From positions 25,415-89,414 of the forward strand of contig JACHLS010000016.1 of the NCBI GenBank assembly GCA_014204635.1: a DNA stretch of 64,000 nt. The letters run 5' to 3'. This document shows, in pieces, positions 44,486 to 52,844 of this stretch (the stretch's first letter is position 1; each line of letters starts with the position of its first letter). Origin of the DNA: Sporosarcina luteola. GTDB taxonomy: Bacteria; Bacillota; Bacilli; Bacillales_A; Planococcaceae. The notes beneath the pieces are model-generated. The model did not search any database and had not been told where the DNA came from. It saw nothing but the letters and a program-made list of their open reading frames with translations. The position numbers and the translations under genes were made by a program.

Positions 44486-45025
44486 TTAACCCCTTCGCAG
44501 TCTGATTAATTTATAGCTATATCCGATGTAAGGCATACCTGTGAAGAGTAAAACCACCCCGGATGGATAGCTCAATACGCCGCAGGCATCCCTAATTACT
44601 CTAGGCACCCAGCTCTGATCACTCAGCATTCCAATTGAGAACAGCAAGAGTGTAATCAACAGCGCGGGCAAAGCGATTTTCCCCATAACTCTTTTCTGCC
44701 TTTTGTATTTTTCAACAGTGGTCATTTTATCTGTATAAATTGGAACCGTTCCTGCCGGCGCGCTAAAAATGTGAGTTTCATTTCCAACTGAACAGACATG
44801 TGTCCACCCAGACATCTCAAAGATTGAAAAGTACTCTTCATCCGCATGCTTTTGATAATCAAGTGAGTACTCGAGATCTTGAGGTTCTCCTTTCCTCAAG
44901 ACATAACCAGCAAACTGCACATGATCCAATAACCATCCTTCTCTGGCATGCTCCCGCAACCGATCCATATCTTGTTGTTCTGTAAAGGCCCATCCGCCAC
45001 TGTATATATACTTAGTCCTTGTCAT
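44486..45025 (-). CDS. DUF2812-type membrane protein
   Basis: A 179-aa protein. The N-terminal soluble domain (residues 1-100) contains GWAFTEQQDMDRLREHAREGWLLDH and YQKHADEEYFSIFEMSGW, which fit the DUF2812 family. Two membrane helices follow (about 115-133 and 150-170). Its ATG directly follows the PadR stop (TAAATG), the usual partner gene. Probably controlled by that PadR protein. Confidence 0.85.
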   Translation of the reverse strand: MTRTKYIYSGGWAFTEQQDMDRLREHAREGWLLDHVQFAGYVLRKGEPQDLEYSLDYQKHADEEYFSIFEMSGWTHVCSVGNETHIFSAPAGTVPIYTDKMTTVEKYKRQKRVMGKIALPALLITLLLFSIGMLSDQSWVPRVIRDACGVLSYPSGVVLLFTGMPYIGYSYKLIRLRRG

Positions 45026-45361
45026 TTACCATTCACCCGCGCTCTTCAGTATATCCTCGGCATGCTGCACCATTTCCCGCCTGCGCTCTACTTCCTGTTT
45101 TAATAGCTCAATCCCTTTCCCAGTTGCCTGATATGTCTTTTTGTTTTTCTCCCCCAGTTCTGTAATCTCAATCAAATCAGCTGATAAGAGCTTCTGGATA
45201 GTGGAATACAGTGAAGCCGGACCGATGGAAAATTGGCCGTTTGTCATCTCTTCCACTGTCTGCATTACAACATATCCATGATTTTCTTCTACAAAGCACA
45301 ACAGAATGTAATACGCCGTATCCGTGAGTTCTCCTATTTCTAATGAACGATTTCTAGCCAT
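45026..45361 (-). CDS. PadR-family regulator
   Basis: A 111-aa winged-helix protein: YYILLCFVEENHGYVVMQTVEEMTNGQFSIGPASLYSTIQKLLSADLIE. The start at 45361 follows GGGAGGC. A long palindrome lies just upstream and probably is its operator. Operon with the DUF2812 gene. Confidence 0.9.
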   Translation of the reverse strand: MARNRSLEIGELTDTAYYILLCFVEENHGYVVMQTVEEMTNGQFSIGPASLYSTIQKLLSADLIEITELGEKNKKTYQATGKGIELLKQEVERRREMVQHAEDILKSAGEW

Positions 45362-45380
45362 GGCTGCCTCCCGTACTTGT

Positions 45381-45425
45381 ATCACTTAATGATATATCAA
45401 TAAGTGAAATATATCATTAAGTGAT
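45381..45425 (-). promoter_or_regulatory. Large palindromic operator upstream of padR
   Basis: Arms of 17 bp (ATCACTTAATGATATAT at 45381-45397 and its complement at 45409-45425) flank 11 bases (CAATAAGTGAA) that repeat part of the arm. ATGATATAT elements could also act as -10 boxes. Likely PadR autorepression site. Confidence 0.55.
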
Positions 45426-45885
45426 ATACGTGTCAACTAACAAAGAAAATTTAAATGGCAAGCGTGTACTGCCCTTACCCAGTAAGAGGCAAGACCACTC
45501 GATCGCAATAGAAAGAAATAAAGTATCTTGCAGTCATTCCTGAAGAGACAGAAATAGCCTCAAAAAAATTCCCTATTTCCCTATTTCTGCGATCCCGAAG
45601 TGTATTAAGAATAGTATTTCTAGCACTGGAAGTGATTAAATGGGAGATGAATCCTGACGTTCGGTTGAGTTAAGTTAATTTGATTTAAATGGGAAGTTTA
45701 TACGTTAATGGGGGCCAAGGTGAGGATTTAGAATTTTACCACGGTAGACCAGCAAATCTGAAACACATGAAAAGGTGCCAGTGTCCAAACAACTTTGGGT
45801 ACCGGCACCTCTTATCTAAATAGTATGTTTTTAAAGCCAATGGACACATAACATAACAACTGACATGTAGCCAGCAAAGAATAAG
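45426..45885. other. Non-coding region ending in a terminator
   Basis: About 460 bp without a supported gene. The visible signal is the hairpin at 45773-45810, which ends the operon arriving from the right. Confidence 0.45.
45773..45810 (-). terminator. Terminator of the XRE-ImmA operon
   Basis: AGGTGCC pairs with GGCACCT, extended by GTGTCC with GGGTAC wobble pairs, and TTTTC follows on the minus strand. Confidence 0.6.
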
Positions 45886-47064
45886 TTACTTAACAACCAA
45901 TTCACTCATCGTAAAGCTCTTTCTCTCTTTCTGGCGATATGAATAAAAGAAAGCTTCCTCTATCCCAGTCAACTTGGTCAAAAACTTCTGATCCACTTTT
46001 AGTTCTTCCAGCAAATCTGACACCGTATATATTCCTTTTTCAAACACTAATTGGAAAACACTTTTCAGTTTCGTCGGACGACTGACCGGTATCTGATCGT
46101 CAAGAGGTTCAATTATTTTATAACCTTTTCTATTAATGGACATAAAAAAATAGCGGTATTGCTGGTACTCCATCAACCCTAATTTATACACTTTCATCGC
46201 AATAGCCTGCAAAGAGACTTCCCACTTTTCTTTAATATCACAATAAGCATCAGGGTTCGAAACTTTTATGATGCTGCGACAGTCATTTTGAAATTCTTCA
46301 GGCATGAGAAATGCTGAAGCAAAGCTATTTGCCTCGTCCTCTAATATCCTGTATGAGCTTTTGTCTTGCATATTGAACTCCACTTTATAATGCAAAAGCA
46401 GATGCCCTAATTCATGAGCTAAATCAAAATTTCTTCTAGAGGCAGATTTTTTTATTGTTCCCAGCATAATATACGGCCGGTCGTCTTCTGTCCAAAGACT
46501 GTAAGCATCAATTGTATCCCCAATTTCCTTTTCAAAAATAAAGGCTCCTGCTTTTTCTAATAAAAACAGGAAGTTTTGATTGGAGTTTTCCGACAAGCCA
46601 ATTGTTCGGCGCGCCAAATCTGCAATAAAATGGATTTGCTCTTCACGTTTCAGTTCAGGATTTTGCCGTAAAAATTTTAATGATTCGTTTCTCAGCTTTA
46701 CCAGCAGATTCGACGGATAGTTGATTTTTCTTTCAATTCTTTTCAGGAATTCATCCAAGAATCGAATATGCATCAGTTCACTTTGTGTTTTACTCATTGA
46801 ATTTACTGTTTCTGAACGATAGGCAATATGCTGAACATTAATATTCTCAGTGTTGCTTTTGCTCAATATATCTTCCCTGTAGAAATAAGAAGCTTTTACA
46901 TCAAAGATTGTCTTTAATTGATTCACCACGGCCAGCTTGGGTGATGTATAGCCATTCTCGTATTGCCAAATAGCCTGTTCTGTCACTCCTACCTTTTCAG
47001 CCAATTGCCCCCTGCTCAATTCATTCATTACACGAATATTGGTTAAACTTTTTCCAACAAACAA
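45886..47064 (-). CDS. XRE - ImmA/IrrE metallopeptidase fusion
   Basis: A 392-aa protein. An N-terminal helix-turn-helix (residues ~6-60, RGQLAEKVGVTEQAIWQYENGYTSPKLAV) is followed by an ImmA/IrrE zinc peptidase domain with HELGHLLLH near residue 218 and EDEANSFASAFLMP near 244. Such fusions cleave or inactivate repressors or antitoxins in phage, mobile-element and stress systems. It is 24 bp downstream of an unknown 254-aa gene, so the pair is probably a two-gene unit. A ~120-aa C-terminal extension is present. Confidence 0.9.
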   Translation of the reverse strand: MFVGKSLTNIRVMNELSRGQLAEKVGVTEQAIWQYENGYTSPKLAVVNQLKTIFDVKASYFYREDILSKSNTENINVQHIAYRSETVNSMSKTQSELMHIRFLDEFLKRIERKINYPSNLLVKLRNESLKFLRQNPELKREEQIHFIADLARRTIGLSENSNQNFLFLLEKAGAFIFEKEIGDTIDAYSLWTEDDRPYIMLGTIKKSASRRNFDLAHELGHLLLHYKVEFNMQDKSSYRILEDEANSFASAFLMPEEFQNDCRSIIKVSNPDAYCDIKEKWEVSLQAIAMKVYKLGLMEYQQYRYFFMSINRKGYKIIEPLDDQIPVSRPTKLKSVFQLVFEKGIYTVSDLLEELKVDQKFLTKLTGIEEAFFYSYRQKERKSFTMSELVVK

Positions 47065-47088
47065 GGTGGCACCTCTTTCCTATAAATT

Positions 47089-47853
47089 TCAGCTCTTCCG
47101 TTCTTCTGCATCGTCTATTACAATGCCAAAGGCAGCTGCATCTACCAACCCTTCAGCTGCAACAGTTTGAGTTAAAATATCCTTCAAATCAGTTTCAATT
47201 TCAAATTGATGGCCAGGTTTCTTCCCAATATAATGTGTTAAGTCGCTAATTAAATACGCTTTATTATCTGCAGGATTAGGCAGCCATATTCTAATATCAT
47301 TTATTCGATAATCTTCCCCAATATTATAGGTAGCAATATAAAATTTATCAAACTCTGCCACCATGCCGATGTTTTCTCTGACCTCCCGTGTAGCAGGCTG
47401 AAAATCCTCCAATAACTCTAACTGAATGGATTGACTAGTATGTTTTGCTGGAATCTCTTTGAAATTCAGGGCGGAGTTTATATTCATCAAATTCGTCATG
47501 TAAGTCGCGTTATTTGTCCGGGCACGCCCTTTTGCATCCTTACCTTTATCGACTTCATCCACGTTAAAGTATCTCGAGTTCTTAACAACAAACAGAATCT
47601 TTTCATCATTATTAATGAACTGCAGATATTGCCACGTCATTCCGGCTTTAGCTACTGCGCTCTTTACCCCATGTTCTTTACAAGCTTCAGCAACGTAATG
47701 ATCTATATGATTTCCCTTGACCCAGGCATACGCACCATGTACTTTCAATTCCCTGGCTTTCTGCCGCCGGACTTCCAAGTAGTCCCGGTATCCTTCTATG
47801 ATTCCATCTACAATACTTTCATTCAATTTTTCCGGCAAGTTATATTTTCCCAT
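47089..47853 (-). CDS. Unknown protein paired with XRE-ImmA/IrrE
   Basis: A 254-aa soluble protein without signal or membrane segment. N-terminal half is lysine/arginine rich (YRDYLEVRRQKARELKVHGAYAWVKGNHIDHYV), mid-part has NNDEKILFVVKNSRYFNVDEV and RARTNNATYMTNLMNIN, and the C-terminal part is beta-rich (FDKFYIATYNIGEDYRINDIRIWLP). It may belong to DUF5986, which I recall beside XRE-ImmA genes, but I cannot verify that. Candidate toxin, antitoxin or substrate of the neighbouring peptidase. Confidence 0.75.
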   Translation of the reverse strand: MGKYNLPEKLNESIVDGIIEGYRDYLEVRRQKARELKVHGAYAWVKGNHIDHYVAEACKEHGVKSAVAKAGMTWQYLQFINNDEKILFVVKNSRYFNVDEVDKGKDAKGRARTNNATYMTNLMNINSALNFKEIPAKHTSQSIQLELLEDFQPATREVRENIGMVAEFDKFYIATYNIGEDYRINDIRIWLPNPADNKAYLISDLTHYIGKKPGHQFEIETDLKDILTQTVAAEGLVDAAAFGIVIDDAEERKS

Positions 47854-48174
47854 CCCTCATACACCCCCATGTATTTTATAAAAATCGTCTTATCTCCTTA
47901 AATAAAATATGATTTTCATCTATTATACTTAAAGTAACGACCTTATGAAAGATATATCTATACAGACAAATTAACTTTAAACTCTAATTTTAAGTAGTCA
48001 AACAGATTAGATTTTGCGGGATTCTATTATCTACTTGCAGTTAGTTTTAAGGGAAAATGAAATAAGGGGAAGAAAAAACATTAACTTAATGTTCCCCCCG
48101 TATTTTATCTATTCAACATAGTGTCTGGCATTGCCCAAGCCTAACAAATTCATTGTGATAAAATAATCTTATTG
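47854..48174. other. Intergenic region with terminator of the vanZ-like gene
   Basis: No gene is visible. AACATTAA and TTAATGTT (48077-48093) form a hairpin followed on the minus strand by TTTTTTC, inside a longer GGGG...CCCC pairing. It ends the vanZ-like transcript from the right. The promoter region of the 47853 gene lies at the left side and is AT-rich. Confidence 0.5.
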
Positions 48175-49095
48175 TTAATTCCACCAATACTTCATTTCTT
48201 TAAATGTAACATCCCATAGCTTTGCTTTTCCTTCAATTGTTATGGAAAGTTTATTTACCTTTTCCAAATGTATTTCAGAAGAAACTTGATCTTTATTGGA
48301 ATAGCTTTCTATCTCTTGTCCATTCACAGAAATAACAACCTTACCGCCATTGTCGCCAACATTATCAGGAATCCCGTAATTTAGAGAAAGGACAATATCT
48401 TGACCATCAAATGAATAGGTAAATGATTCTACAGTATTGCCATCACTCTCATACAAGTTTATTTTCGGCTCCATTTTTACATGCTCAATTTCAAAACTTT
48501 GCAGATCGTTATCAATTCGTATATCTTCGGTTGTTTTTAGTTCATTTAAAGCTATAGCTGCCCCTTCTTTTTTTGTGAAAGATTTGTTCAGCAGCTCCGA
48601 AAATCCTATTACTACTATTGAAAGGATAATAGCAGACATAATAGTGAAACGAATGCTTTTCTGAATACTTGTGAAGCGAAAACCAATTTTGTATGCACCA
48701 AACCCTACTGCTGCACCTAATGTATTTACGATTGCATCATCTATATCAAAGCTACCAAGAAAAGTTAGCATTTGTACGGTTTCTATCATAAGAATCGACA
48801 AGAAAAACAATGAAATAAACTTAAAAAATTTCCACTGATATAGCAGAGGAATCAATATTCCAATTGGTATAAATCCAGCAAAATTTCCAAAGTTAAAAAA
48901 CCAAGGTTGAAAATACTCAAAGTCTGCAATGGTTAGAAATCGTAAAGATATTATATTCGGTATTAAATTGTATCGATATTCATCGACGCCAACTGCTGCA
49001 CCTGGTCTCCCAAAGCCAAAAAACAAAAAGTATAAAATCAAAGCTGTGTAGATGATGAATAGGGTAAGGATTCGTTTACGTTTCTCTATTTTCAT
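48175..49095 (-). CDS. VanZ-like membrane protein with C-terminal beta domain
   Basis: A 306-aa protein. Residues ~10-150 hold the VanZ-like four-helix unit (NLIPNII, FGNFAGFIPIGIL, GSFDIDDAIVNTLGAAVGF), a fifth helix lies at about 155-175, and residues ~185-306 form a beta-rich extracytoplasmic domain. VanZ-type proteins affect teicoplanin or lipid-linked antimicrobial tolerance. Family by sequence; the extra domain and its role are unknown. Confidence 0.85.
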   Translation of the reverse strand: MKIEKRKRILTLFIIYTALILYFLFFGFGRPGAAVGVDEYRYNLIPNIISLRFLTIADFEYFQPWFFNFGNFAGFIPIGILIPLLYQWKFFKFISLFFLSILMIETVQMLTFLGSFDIDDAIVNTLGAAVGFGAYKIGFRFTSIQKSIRFTIMSAIILSIVVIGFSELLNKSFTKKEGAAIALNELKTTEDIRIDNDLQSFEIEHVKMEPKINLYESDGNTVESFTYSFDGQDIVLSLNYGIPDNVGDNGGKVVISVNGQEIESYSNKDQVSSEIHLEKVNKLSITIEGKAKLWDVTFKEMKYWWN

Positions 49096-49272
49096 AACAT
49101 ATCCAATCTTGTTAAGTTATATATAGCATTCAGGATGGTTGAGGTAAATATTAGCTTGTTTAATTTGATTTCTTAACTGCCTTCTACTGTATTAACAATT
49201 GGCCGTGCATTCCAGAAGATCCTAAGCCGCCGCCATAACATCCATCCTGATGGCAAAGTGCATTAAGGGAGA

Positions 49273-49830
49273 TCAGGACCGCTGCTTTTCCAGCCGGCGG
49301 AGAAGTCTGAGCCGAGCGAATGGCTGTAGTAGCCACAGCATCAGAAACAGGATCGCCCACAGTATAATCATGCCGACAAATACAATACCGTTGTTGAAGA
49401 ATAGGAAAAGGAACAGCGTAAAAAAAACATTCAGCATAAAAAAACCTGTCAACAGCATCACCTGCGACATCAGCCAGCGCCGGCCGTTGCGGACCAGACT
49501 CTGCAATTCCTCTGGAGAAGGCGTGGGCACGTATTCCCACTTGTGCCTGCTCTTCTCCGAGATATACCAGCAAAGCCAGATCAAACTGATGGTCAGAAGT
49601 AACGTCAGGACGGCGGCGACCAGCATCATGGTAAGCCGGCTGTCCGTGAATGAAAGAGTCCAGTTACTTAGATACGAATACAGGACGACGCCCACGGTTC
49701 CCGATAACAGGCTGAGCAGCGAATTCTGCTGGCCGCCGGAACTCTCGAAGAACCGCCGCTCTTTGCTATCATAATACAATGTCCGATAGATGGTTTTATC
49801 GAAGTGGACTGGGATGTATGTACGTCTCAT
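49273..49830 (-). CDS. Four-TM membrane protein, unknown function
   Basis: A 185-aa protein with helices at about residues 38-55, 66-90, 117-138 and 143-165 and basic ends (RLRLLRRLEKQRS). The base composition is more GC-rich than the vanZ-like gene beside it. No family is recognised. Confidence 0.7.
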   Translation of the reverse strand: MRRTYIPVHFDKTIYRTLYYDSKERRFFESSGGQQNSLLSLLSGTVGVVLYSYLSNWTLSFTDSRLTMMLVAAVLTLLLTISLIWLCWYISEKSRHKWEYVPTPSPEELQSLVRNGRRWLMSQVMLLTGFFMLNVFFTLFLFLFFNNGIVFVGMIILWAILFLMLWLLQPFARLRLLRRLEKQRS

Positions 49831-50199
49831 TAACTCACCTCACTTCCATTCTTACGTAAACTCCTTTCCAATTCGCCACTATCTTGAAATTACGAATCAA
49901 ACTTCCTAATTCTATAGACAAATCAAAGTCTTGAATTGCAGTAAAAGGACATGATAGTAACTGCCTCATTAGAGAGACTCCTGTGTCATGCTTTTCACGC
50001 TTTACTCTTGATAGGAACAGCACTTCATCCCTCTCCCCTTAGTTGCCTAAATTCAAACAAGAACTATTCGATGACACTCATCAACGATTTATAGTTATCT
50101 GGCTCTCCGAATTATTAAGACGTCTATTCATCTGATGTGAACATACGTTTTTTATGTAATCCAAGTTTCAATATGTTACACTAGGCATATACTAAACAA
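49831..50199. other. Non-coding region before the toxin-antitoxin locus
   Basis: About 370 bp. A 62-codon frame on the minus strand (49835-50023) has no ribosome site and is not supported. The right end holds the promoter of the antisense RNA. Confidence 0.4.
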
Positions 50200-50329
50200 G
50201 ACCGGGTGCGCGAACACCCAGTCAATTGCAGTTGACATCCGCTTGAAGAGCGGTTGGCCTGTATTCAGTGTTTGTTCAGAAAAGTAATCACCTCACACTT
50301 AGCCAGAGCGGAGGGTGGTTACTTTTTTC
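50200..50329 (+). ncRNA. Antisense RNA (type I antitoxin candidate)
   Basis: A promoter, TTTCAA (50166-50171), 16 nt and TATACT (50188-50193), drives rightward transcription. The RNA would contain a GGGTGCGCGAACACCC hairpin and a second stem (CCGCTTGAAGAGCGG), and end at a strong terminator (AAGTAATCACC with GGTGGTTACTT, then TTTTTT). Its 3' end overlaps the 3' end of the opposite toxin gene, as in TxpA/RatA-type pairs. About 130 nt. Confidence 0.6.
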
Positions 50330-50429
50330 TATTGGTGGCTAATGCAATAATTGCCGCAGCGGCTGTCGCCATTGCCGCCAGGAACATTCCAAATTGGAAT
50401 AGCATGTTCATTGCTTCGTAAGTCACCAT
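50319..50429 (-). CDS. Putative holin-like type I toxin
   Basis: A 36-aa peptide with short polar N terminus (MVTYEAMNML), one hydrophobic helix (FQFGMFLAAMATAAAAIIAL) and basic tail (TNRKK). This is the pattern of the small holin-like toxins (Hol_Tox). The leader upstream contains a CTCGCGTCGTGCGAG hairpin just before the start, which could hide the start site; no good ribosome site is seen. The antisense RNA at 50200 overlaps its 3' end. Confidence 0.7.
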   Translation of the reverse strand: MVTYEAMNMLFQFGMFLAAMATAAAAIIALATNRKK

Positions 50430-50651
50430 ATAAACACGGGCTCGCACGACGCGAGTCATGCAGACGTTGCCGCAGGAAGCGGCGCTTTTAGTCTGCCTTC
50501 CTCTTAAATAAAGGGAGTGCCAACCGCCCATCCGCTTCATGTCACTGCTTCTTTAATTGTATCATACCTTCCTCCTCCTCATAGCAATCTCCCACCCAAT
50601 ATGAGATAATATAAGAACAAACGTACCAATTCATAAATCGAGGTGTCCGCC

Positions 50652-52787
50652 ATGAAACCCGTTATTCTATCTGAAAAGCCCTCCCAAGCGAAAGCGTATG
50701 CAGACGCTTTTTCCGTGCGCAAACACGAAGGCTATTTGGAAGTCAACCCATGCCCGACCTTTCCGGAAGGCGCTTATATTACGTGGGGCGTCGGGCACTT
50801 GGTCGAACTGAAGGAGCCACATGCATACAACCCTTCGTGGAAGCGCTGGTCGCTCGGCAGCTTGCCGATTTTGCCGGACCGTTATGAGTTTCAAGTGGCG
50901 AAAGGGAAATTCAAGCAGTTTCAAGTGGTGAATAAGTTGATTCGTGGGACGGATACCGTGATTAATGCGTGTGACGTGGATCGAGAAGGGTCGAACATTT
51001 TCTATAGCATTTATAACCAGACGGGCGCCCGCAATCAACGAATCTTGCGTCTCTGGATCAATTCGCTGGAGGTCGATGAGGTCCGTAAAGGGTTTGCGAA
51101 TCTGCGGGATAACCGTAAGGACTTGATGATGTATGAGGAGGCGAAAGCCCGGCAGATCAGCGACTGGCTTGTCGGAATGAACGGCTCCCGGCTGTATACG
51201 CTGCTCTTAAAGGCAAAAGGCGTGCAGGAAGTGTTCCCAATCGGCCGGGTGCAATCGCCGACGGTATATTTGATTTACCAACGGGAACGGGAGATTGAGA
51301 CGTTTGTGTCGGAACCGTTTTTCGAGGTGGAAGCGGAGTTTCGGGCGGAACATGGCACATATAAGGGCAAGGCGAAGGTGAAAGAACCAAAACGGGAAAT
51401 TGTCCAGGAACTGCTTGCGAAGCATGGTATCCGCCCCGATTCGCCTGGTGTCATTCAAACGATCACCCATACAGATAAACGGACGCCGCCACCGCAATTG
51501 CATTCACTTTCTACCTTGCAGGCAACGGCCAATCGCAGGTGGAAGACGAGCCCGGCAAATGTCTTGAAAATTATGCAGGGACTGTACGAGAAAAAGCTCG
51601 TCACCTATCCCCGGACCGATACACGGCATATTACGCCGAACGAGTTCGACTATTTGAAAGACCAAGTCGGTGCCTATCAACAATTGATCAATGAGCCGTT
51701 TCCGGTCGCTTCCCTGTCGCCGAAGAAGCGCTATGTGGACAGCTCCAAAGTTCAGGAGCACTACGCAATCATCCCAACGAAAAAAGTGCCGACGCAGGCC
51801 CTTCTTGGCCGCTTGTCGCCGCTCGAGCGGAATTTATACGAAGAAATTGTCCGGACAACGCTCGCCATGTTCCACCGGGATTATCTCTATACGGAGACAA
51901 AAGTGACGACAGACGTGAACGGACTGCCTTTCTTTACAACCGGGAAGACAGAACGTGACCTCGGATGGAAGTCATTATTCAAAGGTTCTAAGGATGAGAA
52001 AGACGAACCCGCCTTGCCGCCGCTTCGCCAAGGAGAACCTGTGTCGAGTAAAATCGGCATCAAAGAAGGCAAAACGATGCCGCCGAAACCGTACACGGAA
52101 GGCCAGCTCATTACAATGATGAAAACATGCGGGAAGCTCGTCGAAGACAAGGAAGAAACCGATATTCTGAAAGAAATCGAGGGGCTTGGGACCGAAGCGA
52201 CTCGAAGCAGCATTATCGAAACGATAAAAAAGCACGGCTATATTTCTGTGACAAAGAATATTGTCTCTTTGACGGCTAAAGGCCGTGTCCTTTGCCAAGC
52301 CATTGAAGGCAACTTGCTGGCAAGCCCTTCGATGACCGCAAAATGGGAAGCGTATTTGCGAAAAATCGGGAATGGCGAAGGGACGAGCCAGCATTTTCTC
52401 GATAATATTGCCAAGTTCATTGGCAAGTTATTAGAGGAAGTTCCACGTCAATTGGAAGCAAAGCCAATTGATGCGAAACTCGTGCCGCCCCGGCCATCCA
52501 AATCCCGCGGCTCCTATCAAACAGTAGAAGTGGCGCCATGCCCGGCCTGCAAAACCGGCACCATCCTCGCCCGTAAAAGCTTTTATGGATGCAGCAACTA
52601 TCAGAATGGCTGCAAGCAGACATTCCCGGGCATCTATCTAAAGAAAAAGCTGACGCCTGCTCAAGTGAAATTGCTCTGCACCAAAGGGAAAACAAACGTT
52701 ATCAAAGGATTCACCGCCAATAACGGCAAACAGTTCAATGCCAGTTTGGCGCTGGAGAACGGTAAACTGAACCTGGTATTCCAGTGA
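50652..52787 (+). CDS. topB: DNA topoisomerase III
   Basis: A 711-aa type IA topoisomerase. Toprim domain at residues 1-140 (ILSEKPSQAKAYADAF, metal-binding DVDREG), catalytic Tyr in LVTYPRTDTRHI near residue 313, and a C-terminal zinc finger (CPACKTGTILARKSFYGCSNYQNGC, given as cysteines at roughly 629-653). It relaxes and decatenates DNA through a single-strand break. GAGGTG precedes the ATG at 50652. Length fits Bacillus TopB (~727). Confidence 0.95.
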   Translation: MKPVILSEKPSQAKAYADAFSVRKHEGYLEVNPCPTFPEGAYITWGVGHLVELKEPHAYNPSWKRWSLGSLPILPDRYEFQVAKGKFKQFQVVNKLIRGTDTVINACDVDREGSNIFYSIYNQTGARNQRILRLWINSLEVDEVRKGFANLRDNRKDLMMYEEAKARQISDWLVGMNGSRLYTLLLKAKGVQEVFPIGRVQSPTVYLIYQREREIETFVSEPFFEVEAEFRAEHGTYKGKAKVKEPKREIVQELLAKHGIRPDSPGVIQTITHTDKRTPPPQLHSLSTLQATANRRWKTSPANVLKIMQGLYEKKLVTYPRTDTRHITPNEFDYLKDQVGAYQQLINEPFPVASLSPKKRYVDSSKVQEHYAIIPTKKVPTQALLGRLSPLERNLYEEIVRTTLAMFHRDYLYTETKVTTDVNGLPFFTTGKTERDLGWKSLFKGSKDEKDEPALPPLRQGEPVSSKIGIKEGKTMPPKPYTEGQLITMMKTCGKLVEDKEETDILKEIEGLGTEATRSSIIETIKKHGYISVTKNIVSLTAKGRVLCQAIEGNLLASPSMTAKWEAYLRKIGNGEGTSQHFLDNIAKFIGKLLEEVPRQLEAKPIDAKLVPPRPSKSRGSYQTVEVAPCPACKTGTILARKSFYGCSNYQNGCKQTFPGIYLKKKLTPAQVKLLCTKGKTNVIKGFTANNGKQFNASLALENGKLNLVFQ

Positions 52788-52791
52788 CATA

Positions 52792-52832
52792 AAAAAACGA
52801 CGGAAACCGATCATTGGTCTCCGTCGTTTTTT
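52792..52832. terminator. Bidirectional intrinsic terminator
   Basis: AAAAAACGACGGA and TCCGTCGTTTTTT, with inner ACC/GGT pairs, separate convergent topB and brnQ. Confidence 0.8.
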
Positions 52833-52844
52833 CGTCCATCCGTT

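Noticed and set aside
49184..49273. Glycine-rich stretch CYGGGLGSSGMHGQLL on the minus strand
   Set aside because: It resembles a RiPP core but has no start codon or ribosome site in frame and lies in the tail of an antisense frame to a membrane-protein gene.
49835..50023. 62-codon minus-strand ORF before the toxin locus
   Set aside because: No ribosome site, mixed composition and no membrane or domain features.
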